A DNA stretch of 64,000 bases from Coxiellaceae bacterium (GCA_029212885.1 JARGPC010000002.1:228474-292473), one strand, 5' to 3'; shown: positions 18,970 to 29,860, numbered from the stretch's first letter. The notes: generated from the letters alone by a model not told the origin. Translations and numbers: made by a program.

Positions 18970-19470
18970 GTGGCTTCGAAAACTGCTGAATTTATTGTAG
19001 GTATTTTTATTATTTTGGCTGTGTTGGCTTTAATGGCGTTAGCGTTTAATGTCAGCGGTCTGGTGGTGTTTGGGAATAGCAAATCTTATACCCTAACGGC
19101 TGAGTTTGACAATATTGGTGATTTAAAGCCCCGTGCACCGGTCACTATTGGTGGTGTTAAAGTAGGGCAAGTACAAAAGATACAATTGGATGAACAAGAT
19201 TTCCGTGCCAAAGTCACCTTACTGATCAAGGATAGGTACAATTTAATTCCGATTGATACTTCAGCTGGTATTTTAACGCAAGGCTTACTGGGTTCAAATT
19301 ACATTAGTTTATCGCCGGGGTTTGAGCAGCAAGTGTTAAAGCCAGGTGAACGAATTGAGACTACGCAATCTGCCATGATTCTTGAAAACCTCATCGGCCA
19401 GCTGATGTATAGCTTGAAAAATAATGATAGTAAAGAAGACACAACCTCGAAACAAACGCTAGCAACTTAA
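18970..19470 (+). CDS. mlaD: MlaD, MCE-domain lipid-binding subunit
   Basis: MlaD has an N-terminal membrane anchor (VGIFIILAVLALMALAF) and one MCE domain (residues about 36-115: YTLTAEFDNIGDLKPRAPV, GGVKVGQV, GLLGSNYISL). It forms the hexameric periplasmic ring of the transporter that exchanges lipid with MlaC. GTG at 18970 immediately follows the mlaE stop. The length of 166 residues is close to E. coli (183). Confidence 0.95.
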   Translation: MASKTAEFIVGIFIILAVLALMALAFNVSGLVVFGNSKSYTLTAEFDNIGDLKPRAPVTIGGVKVGQVQKIQLDEQDFRAKVTLLIKDRYNLIPIDTSAGILTQGLLGSNYISLSPGFEQQVLKPGERIETTQSAMILENLIGQLMYSLKNNDSKEDTTSKQTLAT

Positions 19471-19483
19471 TTAGGAGAACATT

Positions 19484-20089
19484 ATGTTTACTTCAAGAGT
19501 TAAAAAATTAGCGGTAGCATTGTTATTGCTGCTCTCATTTAATTTAGTATTTGCGGTCCAATCGCCGATTACTATGTTGCAAGGCATGGCGAATAATATG
19601 ATTGCTGGTCTAAAGAAAAATAAGGGGCGATTAAAATCCAATCCTAATATCATTCGTTTGTTAGTAAAGCGTAATTTAGTGCCTTATGCGGATGTTGGTG
19701 TGATGGCAGCATCTGCTGTTGGTCCTGACTGGCGTAAAGCATCGGGTGCACAACGAGGTCAGTTTAAAAGCTTATTTACTAATGTGGTGATTTCTACTTA
19801 TTCAACGGCTTTGTCTTCTTATGATGGTGACGTTATACGCTTTTATCCGTTGCGCGGTGGTTACCAAAACAAACGCACAGTGACGGTGCGCAGTTTAATA
19901 GTTCGTCGTAATGGGCAAAAAATTCCAGTGACTTATAACTTGGTTCGCCGTGGTGGCACTTGGCGCATTTACGACTTTAGCATCGAAAACGTTAGTATGG
20001 TACGCAGTTACCGTTCGCAATTTTCTTCAGTGTTAAATCAAGGTGGATTGAAATTATTGAATTCACGTTTAAGATCAAGAGGGGCGTAA
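19484..20089 (+). CDS. mlaC: MlaC, periplasmic phospholipid shuttle
   Basis: MlaC carries single phospholipids between the outer-membrane MlaA and the inner-membrane complex. A signal peptide is evident (LAVALLLLLSFNLVFA, cleavage near residue 24). The Ttg2D/MlaC fold follows, with LVPYADVGVMAASAVGPDWRK and the GTWRIYDFSIENVSMV segment. A TTAGGAG site precedes ATG. At 201 residues it is close to E. coli (211). Confidence 0.94.
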   Translation: MFTSRVKKLAVALLLLLSFNLVFAVQSPITMLQGMANNMIAGLKKNKGRLKSNPNIIRLLVKRNLVPYADVGVMAASAVGPDWRKASGAQRGQFKSLFTNVVISTYSTALSSYDGDVIRFYPLRGGYQNKRTVTVRSLIVRRNGQKIPVTYNLVRRGGTWRIYDFSIENVSMVRSYRSQFSSVLNQGGLKLLNSRLRSRGA

Positions 20090-20095
20090 AATTAC

Positions 20096-21674
<1,579 letters not shown>

Positions 21675-21760
21675 ATTATAAAAAAAACTTATCGCAAATA
21701 TTATGACTTAAGACTATAATAAACGGTAATGAGTTAAAAACTGAACACGAGGTTGAAGTA

Positions 21761-22636
21761 ATGCCTATCACATTGAGACAATTAGAGATTTTTTCAGCAG
21801 TTGCTAAATACAGCAGCATTAGTAAAGCGGCTAAATCACTGGGTTTATCGCAACCTGCTGTATCTAAGCAAATCCAACAAATGGAAAAGCACCTTGGTGT
21901 TCCCGTGGTCGATATCATCCGTCAACGTGTGCATATTACAGATATGGGTTTGAAGGTGTTGGGGCATGCGAGGCGTTTTGATGAGGTGTTGAATGACCTG
22001 AATAATACCGTTTGTGATGCTGACGAAGAATTAACCGGTGATTTGCGAGTGGGTGTAGGCACATCGTTGGGTACGGTGGCTGTTCAATATTATGCGAAGT
22101 TTCTAAAGCAGCATGAGAAGGTGGCATTACGCATGAATGTGTCACATCGTGAATTGCTGTTGAATTTATTGTTAGAGAATAAAATCGATTTGATATTATC
22201 ACCACGTAAGTATCAAGTTGAAAATCTTACATATACTGTATTACGTAGTTTTAATTATGTTATTGTTGCCAATAAAAAGAATCCATTAGCGAGTAAGAAG
22301 CGTATTCCGATGAATGATTTAGCGGATCAACGCTTTGTGCGTTATTTAAAGAATTGGTTCGAGGGTGATTTATTGTATGACTTATTTACAGATAACCCTG
22401 ACATTCATTGCGTAGATATTGATAATATCGAAGTGGTGCGTGCTGCTATTCAAGATAATGTTGGTATTGCCTTGTTGCCAGATTATATGCTGGAAAAAGA
22501 TGCACGTAATATTGTTAAATTAGATGTGGTCGGTTTGCCGATTAAGTCTAAGGTTCATTTGGTGCATCTAAAAAACAAAAAGCTCACCAAGGCTGCGCAA
22601 ACTTTTAAAGACTTTTTGGTTAAAAACTTCAAGTAG
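21761..22636 (+). CDS. LysR-family transcriptional regulator
   Basis: This 291-residue protein has the LysR layout: an N-terminal winged helix-turn-helix (LRQLEIFSAVAKYSSISKAA with LSQPAVSKQIQQMEKHLG) and a periplasmic-binding-like effector domain (DLRVGVGTSLGTV, NKIDLILSPRKY, VGIALLPDYM). The ligand is unknown. LysR proteins normally control an adjacent divergent gene. Here murA lies upstream on the same strand and repeat/remnant DNA lies downstream, so no target is evident. A TATAAT at 21715-21720 may serve its promoter. GAGG precedes ATG 21761. Confidence 0.92.
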   Translation: MPITLRQLEIFSAVAKYSSISKAAKSLGLSQPAVSKQIQQMEKHLGVPVVDIIRQRVHITDMGLKVLGHARRFDEVLNDLNNTVCDADEELTGDLRVGVGTSLGTVAVQYYAKFLKQHEKVALRMNVSHRELLLNLLLENKIDLILSPRKYQVENLTYTVLRSFNYVIVANKKNPLASKKRIPMNDLADQRFVRYLKNWFEGDLLYDLFTDNPDIHCVDIDNIEVVRAAIQDNVGIALLPDYMLEKDARNIVKLDVVGLPIKSKVHLVHLKNKKLTKAAQTFKDFLVKNFK

Positions 22637-22645
22637 ATTATTTAC

Positions 22646-22688
22646 TGTCACCCCGGAAATCGACGCAGTCGATTTCCGGGACCCAGTC
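22646..22688. repeat. Family A palindromic repeat (perfect 13-bp arms)
   Basis: CCCGGAAATCGAC (22652-22664) and GTCGATTTCCGGG (22668-22680) pair perfectly around GCA. They are flanked by TGTCAC and ACCCAGTC. It lies just after the LysR gene and before the remnant at 22702, and could form a strong transcript-end hairpin. Confidence 0.85.
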
Positions 22689-22701
22689 AAATAACCTACA
22701 A

Positions 22702-23016
22702 CTAAGTACACGTCCACTTGCAACCTTCGACTACATCTTGTGAAAGTGTCCCATAACTTTCCGGCTCGTAGGGTATGGTGCTTTTTGTGCACTGGTCTGA
22801 GGGGCTAAATTTTCCAGGAAAGCCTTTTATCGACTCGTTTACGTAGGTTGAATTATATTTCTTTGCTGTGATTGTGCATTTACTGCCTGAGACAAATGGG
22901 CTGCCAACCCATGCCCAGAAAATGGTTTGTCCAGAGTAGCCATCAAGACTTTCTTGTGGCTTGCACTCCAGGCATTGAAAGCTCCCATTGGTTAGTATTT
23001 TTCCATTCTGAAGCGG
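22702..23016 (-). pseudogene. Cysteine-rich reading frame lacking a start codon (gene remnant)
   Basis: The minus strand is open for 104 codons from just after a TAA (23017-23019) to a TAG (22702-22704). It contains no ATG, GTG or TTG codon. The translation has six cysteines in pairs or spaced positions (QCLECKP, SKCTIT, DQCTKS, GCKWTC), aromatic residues (FWAWVGSP) and many Ser/Thr. This looks like the C-terminal part of a disulfide-bonded exported protein. I do not recognise the family. Its 5' end stops where the fic operator begins, suggesting truncation when the fic locus arrived. It may also be a chance open frame. Confidence 0.4.
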
Positions 23017-23070
23017 TTAAGCCCATTAATCGCTTCAAAAAATGAAGCGATTAATGCTATAATTGCTTCA
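23011..23070. promoter_or_regulatory. Palindromic operator and promoter of the fic gene
   Basis: Four half-sites resembling AAGCGATTAAT alternate in orientation: AAGCGGTTAA (23011-23020, plus), ATTAATCGCTT (minus), AAGCGATTAAT (plus) and AATTGCTTCA (23061-23070, minus). The middle pair forms a perfect 14-bp inverted repeat, CATTAATCGCTTCA/TGAAGCGATTAATG (23024-23037/23043-23056), with loop AAAAA. TTCAAA (23034-23039) and TATAAT (23058-23063), 18 bases apart, form a promoter inside it. The layout suggests repression of fic by a dimeric winged-helix protein, plausibly Fic itself. Confidence 0.7.
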
Positions 23071-23098
23071 TATTTCCAATAATCAATAGGTTATTGAT

Positions 23099-24211
23099 AT
23101 GACTGAATGGGTCTGGAAGAGTAAAAAATGGCCGAAATTTACTTGGGATGATAAGTCTTTATCGCCTTTGTTGTTGGCGGCGAGAGGCCTTCAAGGCAAA
23201 TTGATAGGCGTTGTTCATGTCATTAATAACGAGGCAGCTGAAGAGTTAAATCTATCGGTTCTTACTAATGAAGCTGTAGATACTTCGGCTATCGAGGGAG
23301 AGTTTTTAAATCGAGACAGTGTTCGCTCGTCGATTGCTAACCGTTTAGGTTTAAAACATTCAGGCATGCAATCGTCACCTAATCGATATATTGAAGGCCT
23401 GTTGGATATGCTATTTAATGCTACCCATGCTTACGATCAAAAGTTAACAATCGAGCGATTGTTAGGTTGGCAAGCTTCGCTATTTCCCACTGGCTATTCA
23501 GGTATTCATAAAATTATGGTGGGTAAATTACGTCAAACAGATGATATGCGTATTGTATCTGGTAGGCCTGGTAAGGAAATTATTCACTATCATGCGCCCC
23601 CAGCAAAATCTGCAGCGTCTGGAATGCAGCAACTGCTGAAATGGTTTAATCAGCCGAGTGAAATAGATGGCTTGTTGCGTGCTGCTGTGACTCATATATG
23701 GTTTGAGCTATTACACCCATTTGAAGATGGTAATGGCCGAGTAGGAAGGGCGTTAGTTGATTTAGCTTTATCACAAGATGAACAATTGGATACGCGTTAT
23801 TACAGCATGTCATCAGCAATTATGCAGGACCGCAAGAGTTATTATGCGCAGTTAACACAAGCCTGCTCTGGTGATCTGGATATTACTTCATGGTTGCAGT
23901 GGTTTATTGGTTGTTTTCAACAAGCCATTCAAAATGCTTTGGATTTAATTGAAGATATCACCATGAAGAGTCAATTTTGGCAACGACATGCAAAAATAAC
24001 TTTAAACGCTAAGCAAATTAAAGTGCTTAACAAATTATTAGATGCGGGTGTTGATGGGTTTGACGGTGGTATGACGACAAGAAAATACATGGGAATTACT
24101 AGGGTTAGTCGTGCCACTGCTTATAGAGACTTATCTGATTTGGTGAGAAAAGGTTGTTTGAAGTTATCGGGTGGGCAAGGGCGTTCAGTGGCTTATGAAA
24201 TTAATTGGTAA
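23099..24211 (+). CDS. Fic-domain AMP-transferase with C-terminal winged helix
   Basis: Fic enzymes transfer AMP (or other phosphate groups) to target hydroxyls. The core motif HPFEDGNGRVGR lies at 206-217, with catalytic H206. An N-terminal inhibitory motif T62-x3-E66-G67 marks it as a class II self-inhibited Fic. The N-terminus (WPKFTWDDKSLSPLL) matches the DUF4172 extension. The last 70 residues form a winged helix (TTRKYMGITRVSRATAYRDL) that may bind the operator upstream. At 370 residues it matches this subgroup. ATAGG lies eight bases upstream of ATG. It is flanked by repeats and a remnant, hinting at acquisition. Confidence 0.94.
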   Translation: MTEWVWKSKKWPKFTWDDKSLSPLLLAARGLQGKLIGVVHVINNEAAEELNLSVLTNEAVDTSAIEGEFLNRDSVRSSIANRLGLKHSGMQSSPNRYIEGLLDMLFNATHAYDQKLTIERLLGWQASLFPTGYSGIHKIMVGKLRQTDDMRIVSGRPGKEIIHYHAPPAKSAASGMQQLLKWFNQPSEIDGLLRAAVTHIWFELLHPFEDGNGRVGRALVDLALSQDEQLDTRYYSMSSAIMQDRKSYYAQLTQACSGDLDITSWLQWFIGCFQQAIQNALDLIEDITMKSQFWQRHAKITLNAKQIKVLNKLLDAGVDGFDGGMTTRKYMGITRVSRATAYRDLSDLVRKGCLKLSGGQGRSVAYEINW

Positions 24212-24250
24212 TTGATCTGTAGTATTAACTCTATTTTCGATCACCTCATC

Positions 24251-24366
24251 TAGGCCGGAAGGAGCGCGTGCTGACAGAGACTGTCAGCTGTCATTCGCGC
24301 GGGTTTGGGAGGTGATTCAAACACCGTCCAAACCTGAGTGCATGCAGAGCGTGCAACCTTATTGTT
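24251..24366. repeat. Family B repeat, copy 1 (inverted match to 58153-58268)
   Basis: These 116 bases match the reverse complement of 58153-58268 with only scattered changes. Inside are a hairpin, CTGACA-GAGAC-TGTCAG, and a GGAGGTGATTCAAACACC segment. The copy fills the gap between the convergent fic and RND genes and ends two bases before the RND stop codon, so it may serve as a transcription end. No coding frame is evident. Confidence 0.8.
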
Positions 24367-24367
24367 T

Positions 24368-27300
24368 TTAAGTCGGTAGTTTACAAAAGCGTTTAAACTG
24401 TGCCATATAGGTATAAACTACCGGCACTAAGATCAATGAGAAGAAGGTTCCAAATACCAAGCCACTGATGATCACAATACCGATTTGTTCGCGTGATAAC
24501 GAACTGGCACCTTGTGCGAATACCAATGGTAACGCGCCGAATACCATCGCTGCTGTGGTCATTAAGATAGGGCGTAGCCGTAATGCGGCGGCTTTTAATA
24601 CCGCTTCCATCATATCTATCCCTTGTTTTTGCAGCTCATTAGCAAACTGCGTGATCAGTATACCGTGTTTTGCGATTAAGCCAATCAATGTCACCAATCC
24701 TATATCGGTATAAATATTACGACTGCCGCCAAACAGTTTCAATGCTGCGAGAGCGCTGATTACACTGAGTGGTACGACAAATAAAATAATTAATGGATCT
24801 AAGAAGCTTTCAAATTGTGCAGCTAAGATTAAATAAATAAATACAAATGCTAGCGCGAATAGCATCGTCGAGCTGCTGCTAGCTTCAATTAATTTTTTGG
24901 CTTTACCCATAAAGGCGTAGTTATCTGAAGAAGGTAGCCATTGTGGTAAATTGCTTTGTAAATATTTAACCACTTGCCCCAGGGTGTGGTGTGGTGCCAG
25001 TTGCGCTGATAATGTCATGGATCGTGCGCGGTTATAGTGGCTAAGGCTGGGTTGTGCGGTAAAGCTTTTTACCGTGATTAAGTTACTGAGCGGCACACTT
25101 TGACCTTCGGTATTGTTCACATATAGGTGTGTAAGGTGATCAATATTGCTGAGTTGACCCGCTATCGCCTGCACATACACATTGTAGTTACGGCCATCGA
25201 CATTAAATGTCGATACTTTATTGCCACCAAATAATGCGGCAATGGTTTGATCAATAGTTTTGGTGCTAACTTGCAGTTGTGATGCAATGTCGTGTTTTAC
25301 GTTGATTTCATATTGCTGGCTATCAAAGTTCATCGAGCTGGAGACATGGCTTAGACCTGGGTAGTTTTGTAGTTTTTTTAATATCACCTGTGATGTGTTG
25401 TATAAATCAATATAACTCCCAGCAGTCATCACTGAAAATTGCAGTTGAGCTTTAGAGCTACCGCCAAAGGTGGCTGGGAAAGCTGTTACATCCAAACCTG
25501 GCACTTGTTTAAAAGACTGGTTAAGTTGGTTGGCTATTTCAACTGCTGTTTTATTGCGTTCATCGTAGGGTTTTAGTGTCACTAATGCGGCATTGAAAGG
25601 GGCGGGGTGGCTGTCGGCGATGGTGATAACATTATTAACGCCGGGGTTCGCATCAATCACATGGCGTGTTTTGCTGAGTATGTTTTCAGTAAAGGTGTTG
25701 GTGGCTCCAGTCGGTGTATTAATTCGTGAGAATACAAGGCCGATATCATCTTGTGGTACAAATTCGCTGGGAACGGTTTTAAATAGAAAGTAGCCGCCAA
25801 TCGCCAACAAGATGGCAATTATTATCATTAATAAACGGAACTGCAATAATGTTTTCAAGATGCGACGATACAGATTAGATAAAGACTCAAACCACACTTC
25901 CAATTTCGCCGCGTAGCTGCGTGGGTTTTCTTTGTTATGTGCTGGAATCAAGCGTGAGCACATCATCGGTGTTAGGGTTAGCGCAATAAAGCCGGAGATT
26001 AATACAGCGCCAGCTAATGTGAAGGCGAAGGAGCGAAAGATAATCGCCATATGGCCTGACAAAAATCCAATCGGGGCATAAACAGCGGCTAAGGTGAGCG
26101 TCATTGCAACCACAGCAAAAGTGATTTCTTTGCTACCAACAATCGCAGCAAGAAATGGTTTATCACCTTGTTCAATGTAGCGGTGGATGTTTTCCAGCAT
26201 AACGATCGCATCATCAACTACAAGTCCGACGGATAAAACTAAAGCCAGTAGCGTGATTACGTTAATGCTAAAACCAAACAACGCCATAACAGCAAAGCTA
26301 CTTAATAAGCATACTGGAATGGTAATAATTGGAATTACAGCTGTGCGTAAATTACCGAGGAATAAATAGATCACCAGCATGACACATAAGATGGCAATAG
26401 CAATGCTGATGTATACCTCCTTAATACTGCTTTTCATAAAATCAGCTTCGTTAAAAAACAAGTGCATTTTAGTGCTGGCAGGAAACTGGCTGGCCATGAG
26501 TTGTAGTTTTTGTTGCACCAGTTTAGCTGTTTTTATCGGGTTGGCGTCGGTGGTGGCATTAATCATCATCCAGACCGTGGGTTTGCCATTAAACTTAACG
26601 ATTGCGGGGCTGGTGCTATCATTACCCAGCGTTGCTTTACCGATATCACCAAGTGTTACGAGGCTGCCGTTGACTTTTTTTATCGGAATATCATCAAATT
26701 GTTTCGGTGTGCTGAGGCCTGTCTTGGCGGTCACGGGGAAGTATAAGTTCTTGCTATCAATTTCCCCTGCGGGGAGCTCGATATTATTGTCTTGTATCGC
26801 CGTGATGACTTCGCTGACACTGATGTTGTAGGCGTGCATGCTGGCAGGGTTTAATCGAATACGAATGGCATACTTTCCGGCGCCAAAGACATCAACGCTG
26901 GCAACGCCTGCAAGATCCGAAATTTGGTTAACCACGAAACGTTCGAGGTAGTCTTGCACCGCCTTGGTTGAGCGGCTAGTGTCAGTGAATGCAAAGTCCA
27001 TCAATTCACTATCACCGTGCCCTGAGTTAACTTCAGGGTCATCCGCGTCGTCGGGTAATTCTTGGCGTGCGCGTGAGACCTTGTTGCGAACTTGGCTTGA
27101 GATGTCATAGGCATTGCCGTCAGCTTTTAGCTTGATTTGAATGATGCTGCTGCCCTGCGTACTCGTGGACTCGACAGTATCAATGCCGGGTATGCCGCTA
27201 ATAGCGTTTTCTAGAGGTGTGGTTATATTGGTTTCGATCAATTTAGCACTAGCACCGGCGTAATTGGTAACGATACGTAGGCGATGTGATTCGAAGGGTG

Positions 27301-27412
27301 GAAAATAGCGTGTCGATAAATGGGTGAAAGAAAGAATACCGATGACCATTAATACCAAGCTAATTACACATGAAAAAACCGGACGTCGAATACAGACTTC
27401 GGACATGCTCAT
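24368..27412 (-). CDS. RND-type efflux transporter, inner-membrane subunit
   Basis: This HAE1-family proton-driven pump has 1014 residues and twelve membrane segments in the standard 1+5, 1+5 layout with two large periplasmic loops. The helix 4 proton-relay Asp pair is D400-D401 in GLVVDDAIVMLENIHR. Helix 1 is preceded by EVCIRRPVFS. It probably exports drugs, detergents or lipids together with the adaptor encoded just upstream. No outer-membrane TolC partner is adjacent, so TolC must come from elsewhere. ATG 27412 overlaps the adaptor stop by four bases; an ATG six bases later is possible. Confidence 0.95.
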   Translation of the reverse strand: MSMSEVCIRRPVFSCVISLVLMVIGILSFTHLSTRYFPPFESHRLRIVTNYAGASAKLIETNITTPLENAISGIPGIDTVESTSTQGSSIIQIKLKADGNAYDISSQVRNKVSRARQELPDDADDPEVNSGHGDSELMDFAFTDTSRSTKAVQDYLERFVVNQISDLAGVASVDVFGAGKYAIRIRLNPASMHAYNISVSEVITAIQDNNIELPAGEIDSKNLYFPVTAKTGLSTPKQFDDIPIKKVNGSLVTLGDIGKATLGNDSTSPAIVKFNGKPTVWMMINATTDANPIKTAKLVQQKLQLMASQFPASTKMHLFFNEADFMKSSIKEVYISIAIAILCVMLVIYLFLGNLRTAVIPIITIPVCLLSSFAVMALFGFSINVITLLALVLSVGLVVDDAIVMLENIHRYIEQGDKPFLAAIVGSKEITFAVVAMTLTLAAVYAPIGFLSGHMAIIFRSFAFTLAGAVLISGFIALTLTPMMCSRLIPAHNKENPRSYAAKLEVWFESLSNLYRRILKTLLQFRLLMIIIAILLAIGGYFLFKTVPSEFVPQDDIGLVFSRINTPTGATNTFTENILSKTRHVIDANPGVNNVITIADSHPAPFNAALVTLKPYDERNKTAVEIANQLNQSFKQVPGLDVTAFPATFGGSSKAQLQFSVMTAGSYIDLYNTSQVILKKLQNYPGLSHVSSSMNFDSQQYEINVKHDIASQLQVSTKTIDQTIAALFGGNKVSTFNVDGRNYNVYVQAIAGQLSNIDHLTHLYVNNTEGQSVPLSNLITVKSFTAQPSLSHYNRARSMTLSAQLAPHHTLGQVVKYLQSNLPQWLPSSDNYAFMGKAKKLIEASSSSTMLFALAFVFIYLILAAQFESFLDPLIILFVVPLSVISALAALKLFGGSRNIYTDIGLVTLIGLIAKHGILITQFANELQKQGIDMMEAVLKAAALRLRPILMTTAAMVFGALPLVFAQGASSLSREQIGIVIISGLVFGTFFSLILVPVVYTYMAQFKRFCKLPT

Positions 27413-28497
27413 GGTGAGACTACTTTAATATGGCTGCCGGGTTTGACTTGTGATTGCCCAGCACTAATCACTTGATCGCCAAGATTTAAGCCTGATTTTA
27501 CAACTACGTTAGGGCCAACAATGCCACCTAAGGTGATATTCACTTGTTGACTAACACCCTTATTGGCAATAAACACGCTACTGCCACTGATCGAGCGTAT
27601 AACGCTGCGCAGTGGGATAATCAGCTGCTGTTTGGCTTGGCCTAATTGTTGCCGAATTGTAACAAAATTACCTGGGTGTAATAAGTGACTTTTATTGTTG
27701 ACGATGGCATGCACTACGAAAGTTTGTGATGTGGCATCAATTGATTGTGAGATAAAAGAAATTTCACCTTGGGTAGGTTTGGTTTTTTGCTGCTTGCCTG
27801 CCAGGCTGACATCAACCGGTTGATTTATCTTCAATTGGTTAATGTATTGCTGCGGGAGTGTGTATTGTGCAATCAGTTTGTTGTTATTGGTTAAGGTGAC
27901 GAGCGGTGTTCCAGCTTTAACGTAATCGCCAACGCTTAATAAAAATTTTCCCATGGTGCCGCCAAATGGGGCGCGCAATGCTTTCTGGCTAAACAGTGTT
28001 TGTTTCATGATCAAATCAGCTTTCGCATTTTCGTAATTTGATTGTATGTTGTTTAGGTCTTGTGTTGCCACCAGGTGTTGTTTATTAGCTTTTAAATTGC
28101 GCTGATAACTGCTGCGTTGAATACCAAGCGTAGCTTTGGCTTGAGCTAAGTTACCTTTTTCTTGACTGTTTTCAAGTTGAATCAGTAGTTGCCCGGCTTT
28201 AACCTGATCACCTTCATGAAAATTAATGCTTTTGATATAACCATTGGTCTTTGGTGTGATCGTGGTGGTATGAATCGGCAGTAGTGTTCCTGTAGCTTGT
28301 ATGCTATTCGCTGTTTTTATCTGTTTAACCGCTGTGACACTAACGACTATTGGTGTATTGGCTTGCGCTAATTGCAGTACTTTATCTTTTTGGTGCTTGT
28401 GGCGGGCATGAACAACGCCGCCAGCACTGATTGCCAGCAGTGCGATAAGCGCACTGCTGGCAGTGATGATGATTGTGCGTCGTTGTTTCGTAACCAT
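27409..28497 (-). CDS. RND efflux periplasmic adaptor (membrane fusion protein)
   Basis: This 362-residue HlyD/AcrA-type adaptor links the RND pump to an outer-membrane channel. It has an N-terminal membrane anchor (IIITASSALIALLAISAGGVV). A lipoyl/barrel-sandwich half follows (GYIKSINFHEGDQVKAGQLL), then a short helical hairpin, the second lipoyl half (RAPFGGTMGKFLLSVGDYV) and beta-barrel and membrane-proximal domains. ATG 28497 lies 16 bases after the Deg protease gene, so the three may be transcribed together. The anchor lacks a lipobox. Confidence 0.94.
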   Translation of the reverse strand: MVTKQRRTIIITASSALIALLAISAGGVVHARHKHQKDKVLQLAQANTPIVVSVTAVKQIKTANSIQATGTLLPIHTTTITPKTNGYIKSINFHEGDQVKAGQLLIQLENSQEKGNLAQAKATLGIQRSSYQRNLKANKQHLVATQDLNNIQSNYENAKADLIMKQTLFSQKALRAPFGGTMGKFLLSVGDYVKAGTPLVTLTNNNKLIAQYTLPQQYINQLKINQPVDVSLAGKQQKTKPTQGEISFISQSIDATSQTFVVHAIVNNKSHLLHPGNFVTIRQQLGQAKQQLIIPLRSVIRSISGSSVFIANKGVSQQVNITLGGIVGPNVVVKSGLNLGDQVISAGQSQVKPGSHIKVVSP

Positions 28498-28513
28498 ACC
28501 GATCCTCGTACCA

Positions 28514-29860
28514 TCACCTATCGATTACTGCGAATAGGTCGGTGTTATTGCGGTTTAAAGACAGTAGCAATTGATCTTTATGTGTGCGGTCTGCGATTTG
28601 ATGCAATTGCTTCGTTGTAGTAACGGCTTTCTTATTTACGGCTGTGATGACATCGCCGGGTTGCAGGCCGGCTAAAGTACCACCACTGGCATCATCAGTA
28701 TCGACGATCACTACACCTTTAAGGTGTTTACCATTGGACTCGAGTTCATCAAAGTTACGTAAAGTTAAACCGGATAAGAATGGCACTTGAGCTTCTTCTT
28801 TCATGGTTTTCACGTCCGCCACAGTGGCGTGTTGTGTCATGATTTTGCCGTCACGGTTCAGTGTTAAGGCGATATTGCTGCCCGGATGCATTAAGCCTAA
28901 ATCATTACGTAATTGATCAGCGCTGCGAATATGTCTTTTGTTTAATTTTAAAATCACATCGCGTGGTGCAATATCAATTTTAGCAGCTGGTGAGTTGGGT
29001 ACGATTTCAGTTACTAAGGCGCCGTGGGTTGATTGTAGGCCTAAGGCTGAAGCTAAATCGGCTGAGATGTTTTGTGCCATAACACCGAGCATGCCACGTT
29101 CAACTTTGCCATATTTTAATAGTTGTTTAATGACGCCTCTAGTCATGTTGCTAGGAATCGCAAAGCCAATACCAGCGCTGCTATCGACTTTGGAAATAAT
29201 TGCGGTATTAATACCGACTAATTTACCTTTCATATCCACTAAAGCGCCACCTGAGTTGCCTGGATTAATCGGTGCATCAGTCTGGATAAAGCTTTGGAAA
29301 CCTTCAATACGTGGGCGATCACGATCGAGAGCAGATACTACGCCTGAAGTTACTGTTTGAGTTAAACCAAACGGGCTGCCGATGGCAGCAACAAAATCAC
29401 CGACTTCCAACTGATCTGAATCAGCGAATGGCATTTGGGTTAAGCGTTTCGCTTTGATTTTTAATACCGCTAAATCGAAGTCGTCGGCTTTGGCAACCAT
29501 ATGGGCGCGATAACGGCGACCGTCTTTTAGTGTTACCACGATTATTTTTGCATGGGCTAACACATGCGCGTTCGTAACGATTAGACCTTTGTCTTTATTG
29601 AAGATCACACCACTGCCGACAGCGACATTTTTTGGGATCGCGTTTTTAGGTAGGTTGGGTGGTAGTTGTGACAGAATATAAGGCGGTGTTTTTTGCATCA
29701 CAACGATATTTACTACGGCAGGTGTGGTCTTTTTTAACATCGGCGCAATGCTGTTGCTTTGTGAGGCGATGCTTGAATGCGATGCTGCTAGGCCAATTGA
29801 GCTAAATATTACTCCGCAAGCGATAATAGTTGTAGAGGCTAATCGTTTGAATTTGTTCAT
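28514..29860 (-). CDS. Periplasmic Deg-family serine protease (DegP/DegQ-like)
   Basis: This 448-residue HtrA protease degrades and refolds envelope proteins. A signal peptide leads (cleavage near LAASHS, about residue 26). The catalytic triad is H99 (TNAHV), D129 (FDLAVLK) and S203 (GNSGGAL). Two PDZ domains follow (about 250-340 and 360-445). The LA loop before the catalytic core is short, which favours DegQ over DegP, but the assignment is not certain. It is the first gene before the RND adaptor on this strand. The upstream 126 bases to pgeF show no clear promoter. Confidence 0.95.
   Translation of the reverse strand: MNKFKRLASTTIIACGVIFSSIGLAASHSSIASQSNSIAPMLKKTTPAVVNIVVMQKTPPYILSQLPPNLPKNAIPKNVAVGSGVIFNKDKGLIVTNAHVLAHAKIIVVTLKDGRRYRAHMVAKADDFDLAVLKIKAKRLTQMPFADSDQLEVGDFVAAIGSPFGLTQTVTSGVVSALDRDRPRIEGFQSFIQTDAPINPGNSGGALVDMKGKLVGINTAIISKVDSSAGIGFAIPSNMTRGVIKQLLKYGKVERGMLGVMAQNISADLASALGLQSTHGALVTEIVPNSPAAKIDIAPRDVILKLNKRHIRSADQLRNDLGLMHPGSNIALTLNRDGKIMTQHATVADVKTMKEEAQVPFLSGLTLRNFDELESNGKHLKGVVIVDTDDASGGTLAGLQPGDVITAVNKKAVTTTKQLHQIADRTHKDQLLLSLNRNNTDLFAVIDR

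Noticed and set aside
26379..26831. Plus-strand open frame opposite the RND pump
   Set aside because: Hydrophobic shadow of the pump gene; no ribosome site or recognisable family.
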